64,000 nucleotides of DNA from Gordius sp. MW1 (Eukaryota > Nematomorpha > Gordioida > Gordea > Gordiidae): assembly GCA_964036665.1 (NCBI GenBank), contig OZ038528.1, forward strand, positions 19,021,245 to 19,085,244, read 5' to 3'. The notes beneath the pieces were generated by a model. That model made no database searches. It was not told where the DNA came from and saw only the letters and a program-made list of their open reading frames with translations. Positions 44,492 through 58,900 of this stretch are shown piece after piece. Position numbers and translations under genes: made by a program. The first letter of the stretch is position 1, and every line of letters starts with the position of its first letter.

Positions 44492-46911
44492 TCAAGAGTG
44501 ACCTCCACCTCCCCCGTAAAAATTTTCGTAAAGGTTGTAAGAAAATCCCGACATATTTTGGCCCGAAATTTTGTTTTCCATGGGGACGGGCGGAGGAGGT
44601 AAGATGGATAAATTATTTCCCGTACACGGTGGTGGATTCGCGGCCAACAACGATTGATTGTTATTAAAGGTTGGAGGAATTTTTGATTTAGAGGCGGCCT
44701 TGAGCGGAGACGATGCACTTTGGTTATTATATAACAACGGGCTGGACGGGACGTTAGGAGGGTAATGATGGTGGTGATTCAAGTGTTGCGAACCGACCAT
44801 TGGTGGTGATAAGTTGTATTTGGCACTACCGGGGCTATTGTTGTTAGAAGACGCGTACCGAGAAGAACCCCCATAACTCTGATGGTGATTGTAAAATTGC
44901 TGCTGCTGACCACCGTTGCCACTTTGGTAAACGACCTCGACCCCGTTTAAAGCGTCGGCGAAGCTTAGGGAGGAGGCGGAGCAAGAGATGACCACCATGG
45001 GATTTGCATTGATTTTTGAAGGAGGGGCACGAGAGGTCGGAGATATCAGGTTGCTGATATCGTAAGGATGATGTTGAGTGCTGCTATTACTAACTACAGC
45101 CATCGGAGACGGGTAGTTTCTAGGGGTCTGCTTGATAACCGTAAATTCGGGAGGGGCCAACGCTCTTTGTGGTTGGGCCGTGGTCGAATTATTCGTGTTG
45201 AAGCCCTCGAATATGTTACCCGAAGATGCAACGGAGGGCCACTCAGATGGAGAACCCTTGAGGCAATTGACTTGAGGTTGCTTGTGCGGGCTGAGCATGC
45301 GAGAGGAGGCGTGACTCGCTTTAGTGGGTGTGGCGACGTTGTTATAATGCGTCGTAGGTGGCGCCGCGTGGATGTTATAGCCCGTCGCTGCCGGTTTATT
45401 AAGGCGAATGTGCACTTTAGGGATTGCGTTGCTTTCGTTCTACATATAAAAAATATATGAAAACAGCAGTAGGTTAAAGAATTAAACACATGTCACAAAA
45501 TAGAGAAAATCACATTAAACTATGACATTAATTACGGTGTTGCGGACTTGTTCTATCGTGTACGAAATGTCACCGTTTTCTGTCGATTTTTCCCGCATAC
45601 CTAAACGATTAAATACCACAAGCATTTTTGAATATTTATGGTTCAAGATTTTAATTCACATTTAAGATTGACATGAACTAAGTTCACTGACTTAATTTAA
45701 ATACACATTAGAGTTAGATGATTGAGGTCCATGATTTATTATTAAATTAATTTGTATATATCATGCATAGTTTTTACCATTAAACTATTATTAATTGCTA
45801 CGCAATTTATGGGTCTGTAGATAATAAACTGTTTATGTAAAATAAACAGTTTACGTAGACTTAAACGGTTTTTAAATTTGTGATTACCCATGCAAATACC
45901 TTATAGAAACGCTCTCTTAAGTCGTTAAATAATCGAATTGATTCAAAACTAAAAAAATAACACAGTCAACATAATATTGTACTTTTAGAGATTTTGTAGA
46001 GGGACATGCGATTAGCTTTAGCCTCTTTGGAGGCTTTAACAGCTTTGATATCGTCGTCATCCTCTTCGTTAGGATCTAGCTTCAACATCATTTCCTTAAA
46101 CTGCAAAACAATGTAACAATCAGAATAATCATTTAGTAAAATAAACCATTGAATAAAAAACTCTAAAAATTGCAGAGCATCCTTTAAATAAGTACCTCTA
46201 GGTATTGTCGAATCAAATGTAACTTCTCTTGAGGTGTGTATTCAGTAGGAGGTGCCCCTTGAATCACGTATTTTATGATGGATTTTGGATTAAAAAACGA
46301 CGCTTGCTTCCGATTAACAGGTTTGTCAAACACTTTGCTCGTATCCATAGGGGAATAATTTGTAAGTTTGCTGCAACATAAATGAAGGATGTATAAATCA
46401 AATTTTTTTAGCATTACTTGTCTGTAAATCCATATACGGATTTTAAAAATTGTCTCAAGTGAAGGAGCAAAAAATAGCCTTGCGAGGCGACGCAACATTC
46501 GTATAGTGCTGTTGGATTGTCAGGAATCGTTCCTAATAAAAACAACAAAATTCAGAGTATAATTTATCTTTAATCAAATAAAATTGAAACCAATTATTTC
46601 ACTATTCAGCAGATTTTACTTAAGAGCGTTTCGATGTCTTCATCATCTTCCTCCTCATACTTGTATTTATTTTGATCTTTGCCAAAGCACTAACAAACAC
46701 ATGTTATAAAAATTTGTGGAAATTTTAGAGCTATGTTATTTTTAAATTTAATATTTGATGATACCTCGCTAAAGGCTTGAAGAATGTTACATCCCGTAAG
46801 GGAAGTCATCACTTCCATCTGATGAAGCACGAAAAGGGGTTCTTCCTGATTTACGTAAGGGAAGTAAGCCAAATTATCCGCAACGTACAAGAGTTCTTCC
46901 AACGGAACTTT
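44492..46911 (-). CDS. Nipped-B: Nipped-B exons 32-38: last HEAT helices and low-complexity tail
   Basis: ELLYVADNLAYFPYVNQEEP, IPDNPTALYECCVASQGYFL, MDTSKVFDKPVNRKQ and KLDPNEEDDDDIKA match the human C-terminal region. A small exon (45536-45600, MREKSTENGDISYTIEQVRN) restores the frame to the last exon. That exon encodes about 315 residues rich in Asn, Ser, Pro, Gln and His, ending MSGFSYNLYENFYGGGGGHS. The vertebrate tail with its VMDVIAICCPKYKDRPQ block is not seen, so the tail is lineage-specific. Confidence 0.9.
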
Positions 46912-49900
46912 CTGTACGTTCACAAAGGATATATCCGAGGTTAAAATTGTTTTTTTTATCATTTTTAAGGTTAACGCAAACATTTTACCACTTGTTCGTC
47001 GAACAACTTGAGGAGAGAGTCGACGAAAAAGCGCCGTTGCGATTTAGAATTCCTCAGCAGCGTGTAGAGGAATCCGATAGCGGCTACGGGGTAATTTGGT
47101 ACTAGGGGTGAAATTAGGATATTGGAGGGTGGTGGTAACACGGCTCCACGAACACAAGAAGCGCCTAGGGCGTCTTTGGTTGTAGAAGCCGAATTGAGGA
47201 GTATTTTTTGGAGCTCGAATGATTTACGAGCCGCCGCCAAGGCTTTCATCTAATAACGAACGACAAACCAGTTAATTGAACAGTTGTAATAGAAAAATCA
47301 GTAATTCTTATTACAACAAATTATTTGCTAAGTTTTTTAATGTTTTGCTAAGTATTTAAATAATCTAAGCTGTAAAAAATGAAGAAATTGTAGACTTGTA
47401 CGCAACTTAACTCGCAAGTGAATATATAATAAGTATTTATCAAGGCCTTTCAAAATAAGTACGTTGGAGGTTATATGTAGAGCCCTGGACAATGGAATTT
47501 CTTCGGCCCGAGCCCGACTTTTGTGAATAGTAAAATTATAAAAAGTTTTATCTAGAATACCAACCCGCACCTTTCATTAACGTAAAAAAATTTTGTCTCC
47601 TCTAAATAGCCTACTCAACAAAGGAATTAGTAAAAAGTTTCAAAAAATCTTTTAGCTACGTCTCAAGCGGGGCTCGGGCCGAGTTGACCCATCAGGCCCG
47701 ACCCGAGGCTCCAGTTATATGTGGCGCTCACGAATCAATCACTAGGTAACCGGGGGAATAAAAATGCTTATATAATAGTGATTTAACAACACTAAACGCA
47801 TCAAATGAAAACATTAGCGAGGGTAGGATGAAGGGGAAAAAAGAATGATACCGATACGAATCCGGGGTATTTGACGTCGATATCTTTGAGTATGTGGTCG
47901 GCCTTATTTTTGATTTGGGCGTTGGGGTCGGTGCCCATGGCAACGAGGTAGGGTACGCATTGAACCGGGTACACCAGGCCCTGTTTAATGATCATGGCTA
48001 AAACGTTGGCCGAACTCTGCCTCACCGAACCATCCCCGTGCAACGTGCACTCCAATATGTCTCTCAAGTAAATTTGGATGACCGCGCTACTAACCCTGGA
48101 TATTAAACACGCATCAAGGATTATAACTACCACGTGCAAGTAAATATGACAATTAGCTTCTACTCCCTAATCAGTCGATTCAAGCCCTTAAATCACATAT
48201 TTAACTTGACTAGTAGAGCTTTCGACAAATATTTTATGTTTGGCTAAATTCGTCAACTAGCTGGGCAAACCAGAAATTAAAATCTCTAATGAACCCTGGG
48301 ATAAATTAAAACTCTGCTAATGATTGAGCAGCTTAGTGTTAGATGCAGCCGTGTTGCCCTTCTTGCATGGGTACTTTATGGAATAAGCGAAATTTAATTC
48401 AAAAAACGTTTAAATGAAATTTTATTCTTTACACACACACCTTAATGATACCACGACACGAAGCCAAACAAAATGAAGAAGGAAAAAAGAGGGCGGCTTT
48501 TAGAAAATAGAATAAAAAACTAAATTATAGTTAAAAAAGGTGCTAGGGATAATTAGCAAAAAAAGGTTGTAGTATTTTATAACCCCGGTTAAAGCAATTA
48601 GAAAATGGAACGTAAAATTTTAATGAATACAAAGCGTAAAAATTACCCAGATGAAGCTTCGCCGATTTCTTTGAAATCTTCTTTACATTTTGTCTTATCC
48701 CCTAATACAAATAAAAATATTGAAAAATACGTACTTAGTTCTACTTTTAAAAAATGTTCTCAAAATGCTACTCACAATGCTTATTGGCGTTGGTGGTTTT
48801 GATTTCTTCCTCCAGCAAGTAAGAATAAAAGTTTTTGAGCGCCTAACGACAAAACAAACAAACAAACAAATGATAAAGGCCGTTCCGTTAGATTGTAAAT
48901 AAAAAATCGCCGTTCAGTCTCCTCATTTTACAATAATTACCTGGCATTTAATAGTGATGGAAACGGAGGGGTCGTTGATCAAATGCTGATACATATCCCG
49001 CGTTTTGCTGTGCGACAAGTACTGAGAATGATTGATGCAGAAAAAACCTAACACGGCGTAGAAGCAGAGGTTTTATAACCGGCCACGACGAATGTAAAAG
49101 AAAGAAGGTTTAATATGGGCACTTACCTAATCCGCTCAAGGCTTTGTGCTTCAAGATTTCGTCCTTGGAGTTTATGAAGTGATAAAAGATTTCGAACACG
49201 CATTCCGAAATGGGAATCTAGCACGTTTTAAATAAAATAACATATATATATATTATAAATGTATCAAAAAAAAGTTGTTTTGTTCAAATCCTTTAATTTG
49301 CTAAAAATGACAAATAAGTAAAAAAAAAATAAACACAAATCGCATAGCAATTAATAAAACCAAAAGCCATGTGTCAGAGAAAGCTTGTTGCACCTTATAT
49401 ATATATAAAATTATCAAGGAAATTTGCAGGGAATTATTTAGCCAGTTTTGCAATTAACCGTTATAAATAAATACCTTAAGCCCAGAGCCATTAAAAACCC
49501 ATAGTTTCCACAGCAATTATTGGATTTACAAGTTAGACAAGACGGACAACCAAACGAGCCCATAAATTGCATAACACTAAATATATACCCCGTGATGTAA
49601 AATTTGTAATAATAGTCATAATAATCTATTTTAAAGTATTAAACGAAAGTCGAAACTGTAAAAAATCGGCAGTTTTTTGTTTTTGCTGAAATTGTAAGAG
49701 TATAATATATATCATCATGACGTGCTAATAACGAGAGTATATATTGGGCTAGCAACATAAAATACCTGAATGGAGGTATTGAAAAAGGGCGATTTGAAAT
49801 CCTTGTTATCGGACCCTGTTCCTTCATAGGTTGAATCTGGCGCTCCTCCAGAGTTGCTACTATTCATATCTTGGTTACTGGGTGTACCAGAATCGGATGA

Positions 49901-52900
49901 ATGGGAGGAGCTGGTATGCATTTTGCGGTAGTTGTGATATTGCGTCTCCCAAAAGGAAAGCTTCTCCCGAAACATTTTCTATACACGTTTTTAAGGTAGA
50001 GGAGATAGGATATTTTAATACGAGTATTTACGAACAAAAACAATAAATTTTAGTAGTTGGAAAAATACCAAATTAATGCATTCTTTATATAAAGATCTAA
50101 AGGTTATTTTTTACTTTACTAAAACAAAGAAGAAATTCTAAGCTATATAACGTCGAAACATGCTGTATGCGATCGTAATTAAAAAATAATATTAGTTAAT
50201 CTATGTCGAATTTAAGCTTTATGTCATAGAATTCACCACTGAAATCGAAAACTTTCAGAGGAAATAAAATTAAAAAATGCTAGGAATCTGGAATACAAAT
50301 TTTAATTATAGTTGTAAAGCATCAGTAGAATGCGCACATGTTTTTGAGTAAAATGTTGGGAATTAACCTTAGAGATGTTCATGTAGTCCTGATCGAAATC
50401 AAAGTACATGCACAACAATCCGACCGTGTAAAGAGATCTTAAGAGGATGGGCCGTTTGGTTGAGAGTCGGGATATGTTATCTGGGTTATCGTACGTTTCC
50501 AGCGCCATCTTATATAGGATTCCTAGAAAAACACAAAAATTATATATGATATATTCATTTTAGCATTTAAAAATAGTTAGCCTTTTTGCCAAATCACATT
50601 CTAACAATGACCCTGTTGAATTTTCAATTGCTAAACCCCCCAAAAAAGTAATATTTTGTCTTCCTTTAGGGTCTCGCATCTTTGCGAAGCAAGACAATCT
50701 TTTTGATTTATTTCCATTAAATAAACATTCTCATTTAAAAACAAGTATCAAGCATAGGTTTTGTGATAAATACATTATGTCACAAAAAGAAACACCTACA
50801 CACACATGTGAAAGAGATTGCTAACAAAGAAGCCTATGATACTAACTTGGTATAATATAGAGTTAAATTGCAAAAAATCACACTTTAAAAAGAGGTTGTC
50901 AATAAAGAAGGCCATAATACTAAAAATGGGATAATAATTTAAAGTTGGAGAGGATGATTAAATGTCATTTTACCTATAAACTTGATGAAACAATCGGCGA
51001 TCAAAACGTAATTATGCGTGACATTCTTGACGATATCGGCGAGGCAGGCCACACAACTCTCCAATATCTGCAATAAAAAATTATAAAATTCTTATAAATA
51101 TCTATATATGAATACATGAAAGATGAATCGTTTAATCATTATAACTTTTATTTTTAACATCAGTGTTATATTATTTACATAATTATGTATTTTAAAAACC
51201 AAAGCCAAGTTTTTTAAAATTATATGTTTTATTAATCCTTTTGTTTATTAATCTTCCTTTGCTTAGTAATAAAGACCCACCCTGGTACTAATATAGAAAC
51301 TATGTGCTTATTAATATCATGATCTCATTCTTAATATGCGTTACCATTATCATCCAAGTAATTATTCGTTTTCTATTCCCATTTGTTCAAAAGAATAAAA
51401 TGTAGGTTTAACAAAAACACTTACGAGCATGCCTTGGGTGACAACCAATTTCATGAGGCTCTCCTCCAAGTGAGATAGGAAGGTGGGATTGGGGTGACCC
51501 ATTTTAGGAACCGTCAATCGAAATATCTTAGCTACGTAATGGACGATCATGTGGTCTTCGTTGCTCTGAGATTGGGAAAAATATTAATTATAGGTTTGGA
51601 AGCGTTAAAATTTGAGCCCGAGTGTAAACCACTCCAGTAACTAGATGGAGGAATGAATGAAAAAAATATACAAATTTTTATTATAAAATGCATTTTAAAA
51701 TTGGAGAAAAGCTTAATTTATACCCCGACATTTCTGTGTTAATGTCTTAGAAATAAATTTAATAACCTATCCTGCCCGTCCCTTTAATATATCAGTCATT
51801 TAATGTAATATGAATGTCTCGTATTACAACAAGTCTCCGATTAATGCCCAATACAATATTTAGACCAAATTTTTAATGGTAAAAATCCTTAAAAATGTAA
51901 AGAGTTGTTCGTTTACGGAGCATTTGTGGGCGAGATAGGGTTGCAGAGTGTCGCAATGCTTGACGGTTAGATCGGGATCTATTTTGGTGAAGAGGTACAA
52001 AGTGCTCAGGCACGATACAAGCCGCTGACTTCGGAGTTTTGGCGTTTCTGTGTTATAAATCCATGCAAAATTTTAAGGGCACGCTCGAAAAGCAAGATGA
52101 AAATTTGAGTAAATATGGAAACATATGATCAAAACGAATCCAATTCTGACATTTTATTTTTGTTTTTTTTAATAAAATTTTAAGTTTAACCAAAGATCAA
52201 TTGTATAGATTAAAATTATCGAACTATTTGAGTCAAATAAAATACATTATAAAATGCAAAAATAAAATCAACGTATAAAATTAAACAAATGATGCGCCAA
52301 GTATATTCGCATGTTAGATGGATTAGAGCCATCCTTTCCAGTGTCCTCTACGAATTAAGCGCTGGTCATAATTTTACCTCGGTTATTTTCGTCAATTTTC
52401 ATGATAGAATCGATGAGGTTGGATACGATTTGCTGACTCGCCCTGTAGGAATTGGCGTAATTAGGGTCTTCCGGGTTATTGATGAGCTAAGGGGAGGTAA
52501 AAAAGAAGTTTTATGAAAGTGATTACTAAAGCGTAATCGCAACGATAATTTCCTTACTTATACAAATTAAAAGACAAAATGAATCTTAATTTTAAAAAAG
52601 ATTACAAACGGATTATTTGTTGAGACTAAATAGTTATTAAATTAAAATTTTTCAAAAATCTCAGATTAAGACATGGCAAAGTAGGGTGAAGCGGGGGTCA
52701 ACTTACGCATTCGAACAAGGTCTCTATCATTTCGGCCCCGTACTCCATGAAATGATTAACGGTTTCGGTGATGTGCACAACTTTGGAGTCCAGAGATTCT
52801 GGCGACACGTCGGGATTAAACCACATCGCTTGGAAAACTTCGATGATCAATTTCTAAACGAAAGGTATAAACAACTGATTTACAAAAAACTCCTCTACCT

Positions 52901-55900
52901 TTTAAGTAATTTAATTTTGTTTGGAGTTACAAACATTGTAACAGATTTACAATCAAAGAACGGATAAAAAATTTGGTCTCGAAGCGATCACAAGTCTCAT
53001 CCGCGAAAAGCGGTCAGTTATTAATTAGAAGGTATAAACTGATTTACAAAAAACTAAAAATCAATAATTTAATCCCTGCTTAGATACAAAGGCGGGGTAA
53101 TTTCAGTATACATTTCATAACCTATAAGAAAACGCTAATTCTATTTCGTATAAAAAATGTTGATGTAACTAAAAACAGTGAGATTCTCTCGATAAGATTT
53201 GGTCTTCACTTTAATAGCAGATCGCTTTTATTGCGACATTACATTATAATTAAGGACAACAAAACTTTACCATATATATAATACTAATTTGACAAATGAT
53301 TCCAACCGCACGGCGTCAAACGCGTAACACAATATAACGACGCAAACTAAAAGATGCAATTCATGTGGAAAATGTTAATATAAGTAAAGAAGTGAACCTT
53401 GATTCCTTCTTCGTCGTTAATCCTACGCACCAACTTGCAGCAAATGGAGGTGATGTTCTGGTAGTGGGGATGATCCACGCATATATCCCTCAAAATGCGT
53501 ATCACCCGTTTACGCACACTGACACCCGTATCCTAGAGTTTGTCATTAAATTAATAAATTATTTTCAATTGTATACACATGTATATTATTATGCCCGTGA
53601 TTCAATGAGAATTTATCGTTATTCCAAGCGATCTAGCTGCAAGCGCGGCAAATTTTGTTTTGTTAATTGCTATTTTAATAAGCCTTTTATGTGTAAATAG
53701 GTCAAAAACATAATTTTGTCTAATCAAATAAACGTATTATTTTTGTATAATAAAATCACATAATATTTTGCATCGAGCATATTGCGTTGGTAGAGTGGTC
53801 TAAAAAATAAAGTGATCGACGTATTAAGACAGATATTTGTATAGTGTATTTAATTTATTTGCCTCACTTCAAATCGCGTATTAATACAAACCCTTAGGAT
53901 TCACAGCAAGTTTGTTACTAAGACGCATAATACAAATTTATTTGCCTCACTTCAAAGTCGCGGATCAATACACACCCCTTACACATCAAATTTGTTGCTA
54001 TGACGCATAATACAAGGGCGATTCATGATCACACGTAAACTTTTATGCAAACCTCAAAATTAATGTAGCTTTCGTTAAACTAGAAAGTTTTTTCCTTGAA
54101 TTAAAATTTAAAAGTAAGATCGATTTTTCTTGCGAATTGGGTTTCAGAAAGAAAATAACGGATGCTCACCAAAATCCTTTCTGCCAACATGTTAAAATAC
54201 TGAGGTATGAGTTCTGGTTTCGATAGGATTGATTTCCCCATAAGTTCAACCACCGCCTCCCTCACGCTAGGAGAAGGATCCTTTAACCTCAAGTGCACCG
54301 TTGACTGAACCCCGGGCTTTGATTAGCAAAAATATAAAATAATTAACACAAATTAGTTTCGTGCAATGTCGACATTCCCAACTTTAAAAACAATTTAACC
54401 GATTAATTTAATATTTAGCTAGCCCCAAACATTAGTTAAAAAAGTAAGGAAAAAGTAGGCAAAGAAACAGTTATATAAGGCGTAAAAACCTTTAGTGATA
54501 ATAATCTTGCAAAACATCTAAAATAGATGCAATGTATACTAATCTAATGTAAGAAACACGGCGCAACTTGAACAATATTATATATTAAAAATAAACAAGG
54601 CCTAGTGCATTTAATAAGAAATAGAACCTACAACAATTATAAACATAATTCTACGGCCTAATATAATGAATATAACCTCTTCCACCAAAAACCACCTAGA
54701 TTTTCCCGATTATCCTTTTAATAGTAGTACGAAACAAAACTCTGACAGATTTTTTTAGGTGAGTAACCCCAATTAAAAATTAATAAAAGTGAATAAAAAC
54801 ATACGTGCGCCAAAATCCCTGGGTCGGCTTCGATGATAGAGGCCAAACATTTCATGGCTTTGGTCCGGATGGCGATAGCCGATTCGTTTACCACTTTCAT
54901 GATCTAACGTAAAAACATAAAAATTATGATGTCTAAACGAAATGGCATAATAGATAGATGACTAAGACGTTGCTATATTATTATATTAATTTACAAATCC
55001 CTATATTGCACAAGTGCGCATATTGAAAAAACTCCACCCTGCTATTTAATGCGAAGATTAGGTGTTCGCTAGTCAATTGCCATTATTAGCCTATAATCAA
55101 ACCTCGAATGAAAGGAGATAATTCTGACGCTATATTATATAAATGCGAACAAAGAACATAATTCATTTATGGCAAAAACCAACAAGATGGGACCGGATAA
55201 AACAGGACAGAGGGACATATTTCACCGAAAGTGAGTCCACAGATCGCATAGCAATTAATTTTATATATAAACAAAACGATGCTAATCATCTACAAACATT
55301 TCGAGCAACGCAGTCCAAAATGAAAAAAACATAAAGTATTTACTTGTATGAGGTACAAGTCGTAGTTACGGGAAAATGAGCGTTGAGACGACAAGAATTT
55401 GGCGATGAAGGACGATTGTTGGTAGTCGAGGCGAACGCTAACACAAAAACAGGCAGCATTAATATAATTAGACCAAATGGGACAAAAGCCTCAAAGTATG
55501 GTCTGTAACGAGCTTCGCGCCCTCACAACGGACTAGGAGAAGAAGTTTTGCAAATTAAAATCTCACGCCCTTGCCTTCGAGCCCTATATAACCTAGTGTT
55601 GTGAAAACGGCTGGGTTTTGTTTGGTCGACCTTTGATTTAACTAAACATAAACAAACCAAAAAACCTTTGACCTGTTTATGGGCCTAAGCAAAAACAGAT
55701 CAAAAAACATTGGTCTGTTTATGTTTAGTCGACTAAACAAAACCCAGTCGTTTTTACAACACTACTATAACCCTTATCTAACCCCATATTAAATCCCAGC
55801 TAAATTTTACATTTGCCAACAATTATTCTTGAAATATTTCAGAAGCCACACAACACGAGAGAGAGAGAGAGAGAGAGAGGGAGTTAATCTGAATCATTTT

Positions 55901-58900
55901 AAAACTACACTCACGAATTTCTAGCTTTAGAAGTATGACTCGTATCTCCTGTACCACCACCATCACCACGCCCGAACGAGAGGAGAAAACGTTTGTGGTA
56001 TTCTATAAATTCCAAAGAATCTTCGTCCTGCGGCAAAAGATCCTCTCGATGCCCTTTGCCGTCTGTGGTATTTTGATGGTGTTCCTTAGAAACAGCGGTC
56101 TTGCTCTTCTTTTCCCGTTTTTTACGCTCATCCGAAATCGTGATTACAGAATTGCTTTCGGCGACATGGTTATTGCCACCATTCGCGTCCTCAGGGATGG
56201 GTTTGAGATCTAAGTGACCGGGTATAAATGATTGATAAATCTATAAAAGGGTCAGGAAGCGGGTTTTAATAGAATCTCTCGTAAGGTAAAGTACAGACAA
56301 CACACTATGATGCTACAATAAACACGGCAAAATTTATGAAATTGTCAATGTTAAGTTACCTCAAAGAGAAAGAAAAAAATTAAATAACTCATGCCAATAA
56401 ATATATAATCAAGAGAAAATATTTGATAGAATATTTCGATTAAACCAACAAAACTTTGCCTTCGCTAATTCACAGCCGTCATTGCGTAAAAGATCACAAT
56501 GTGGACCAATTTTTATGTTTGTAATGTAATAGTAAAATAAGTTATACATATCTACTCGATTAGTATGGGACTAAAAAATTAACTATGTGAGCTCCAACAA
56601 GAGCGAAAACGTTATATGTATGTTATTATTTACGAGTCACATGCTAAAAATGATAGGGATAAATATAGCCAAACTAGCCTCTAATTTAAAAATTGCACTA
56701 TATGGCATATAAATTTAAGTTATTATTATCCGTTGTAAAAAGGTTAACTTCTTCATAAAATCAGTTTTACTTCAATTGAGACCCGAGTTTCAAATCCAGG
56801 GAACAAAATACGTATTGTTAAGAACAGAATGATGATTAGCGAAGATTTGGTTATTTATAATAAACCACATTCCCGGATTTGCCCACAAACCTTAATTAAA
56901 GCATTAGTTAGGTGGAAAAGCCATTATCAACGAAACTTTTGAGTCGCACTCTATCAGAAGAGTGTTAATAGTATATAAGCAGGCCAAAAACGTTTTTTAT
57001 ACCATTATTTTGTTGCTTTTTTCCAGGGTCAGCGGGTGTGATTACGGATTTTTTCTTCTTAGAGGTCCCCTTCCTCCCCTCGCCCCGCTGTTGTTGCTGC
57101 TTTCTATGCTGGTGGTGGTGATATTTGGAGGAGACGACGTTATCGTTCTTGTATCGAGGATCGTAAAGGCTATCGTCGGAGGAGGAAGAAGCTGAGCTTG
57201 AGGTGAGAGATGGGCAGCTTTGAGACATACCAGCCCCCTCCTCATTGTCGTACTTATCTTCTCCACCCGAAGAAGATTGCTCTTCGCTTTTGCCCCTACA
57301 AAATATATGTTAAGATCGACATTAACATGTAATCAGCATTAACAAGGATCTATTTGAATAATTAATGTAAGTAAGTTTTTTCTCTCATAAAAAGTTTATT
57401 GATTGATATATGGCTAATTATAATAGGGTAAAATATAATACAAATATAGTATATTAAAAAATTTGGTAAGAGCATTAAGTAGCTAACATTCTTCATCTTC
57501 CTCTATTAAGGAAGGACAAGAATCCAAAAAGGATTTAAAATTGAATTTTGCGATTAAAATCGCAATTGATTGTTTTCGTAGAAATGCGGGAGAAAGTGAT
57601 AATGATTTAATAAAAACAAATCAACATAACATGCTATCTATGCATAATATAGGTCAATCCATTAAAATCAAATTGTTTTTTAATATATAGTAAAATCTAT
57701 TTTTCCTTTAAAAAACATGTATAAAAAGCGATTAAGATCATTAGGCGTAATTAATTTTTATATATTTATAGGTCTAAAAAAGATCAATACTTTGCGTGCT
57801 TATGCTTTTTGGGCTTCGACGCTGAAGATCCGACCTGATTTTCTTCCTTTTTAACGACAGAACCCAAGTTTTTAGAGGATGAGGCGGCTCCCGCAACGCT
57901 GTAATTCTGCTCAGATTTGATGCCGGCGGATTCGTTGTTATCTTCCCTTTTAACGGGCCCGAGCCGGGTCTCGGCCCCCTTGAGAGAATTTTGTGCTGTG
58001 GCCAATTTGTTGGCTTTGAGCAGGATGTCGCAGTACCATTGGATGATGATGAATTTGCGAGCAAACTGTGAAATAAAAGAAGTCCCATTGTTTTTAATTG
58101 GCCTGAAAGTTAGAAAATGATTAGCAAATTTATGGCGTTGTTATGATTGGAACTCGTACAGTTTTCCTAGTTTTAAATTTTTCAAAAGAATTTTCAATGT
58201 CCAATACAATTAATATTAAAAAAGGATATATTGATAGATAAGAACGCGCCAATAAAAAAGCCCTAAAACTCCCTCTAAAAACCATGAGTTTTAGATTTTA
58301 GATAAACCACCATTTATTCAAAAATTTTAAAGACTGCAACAAACTGTTTTCTTATTAATTCGTGCCCGTTAAGAAAAGACACTTGTGAGCTTAAATACAA
58401 ATTAGGAACTGAGAATGATGGTGCCTAAATGAATTTATTATTAATATTAAACACATTAAAGGGCAGTTCGTAAAAGTTGACATATATTTATGCCACAACT
58501 AGTGAGTTTGCTAATTCATTCATTGGCGTGATCAAATATAAAACCAAAACCTATGCAGCACATCGAATTGTGCTAAAAGGTAACAAAAATCAAAAAAATG
58601 TAGAAGCCTAAAAAGAAACAAAATCTACGATGGGACCAAGTTCATACCCTGATGAAAGGATCGTTGAGGCTATTTTCTTGCAAATAATTCAGGAGGAGTC
58701 GCTGCAGTTTAAGCGTCTCAGGTTCTTGTTTGAAATTCTGTGGGGAAAAAGAGAAATTTAGTAATTTTAAGCTTCAATTTCATGGCACACTCACCTTATA
58801 ATCTATCATATCTTCGTGAGAGGCTTTGACCTATAAAATTATTTAAAAAAACGTTTTAAACCATATTTTATAATTAATGTATTTTAATATATCAAAAGGC

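Noticed and set aside
45068-45489. Arg-rich frames on both strands over the last Nipped-B exon
   Set aside because: Shadows of the coding frame. The in-phase small exon 45536-45600 fixes the frame to the N/S/P-rich one.
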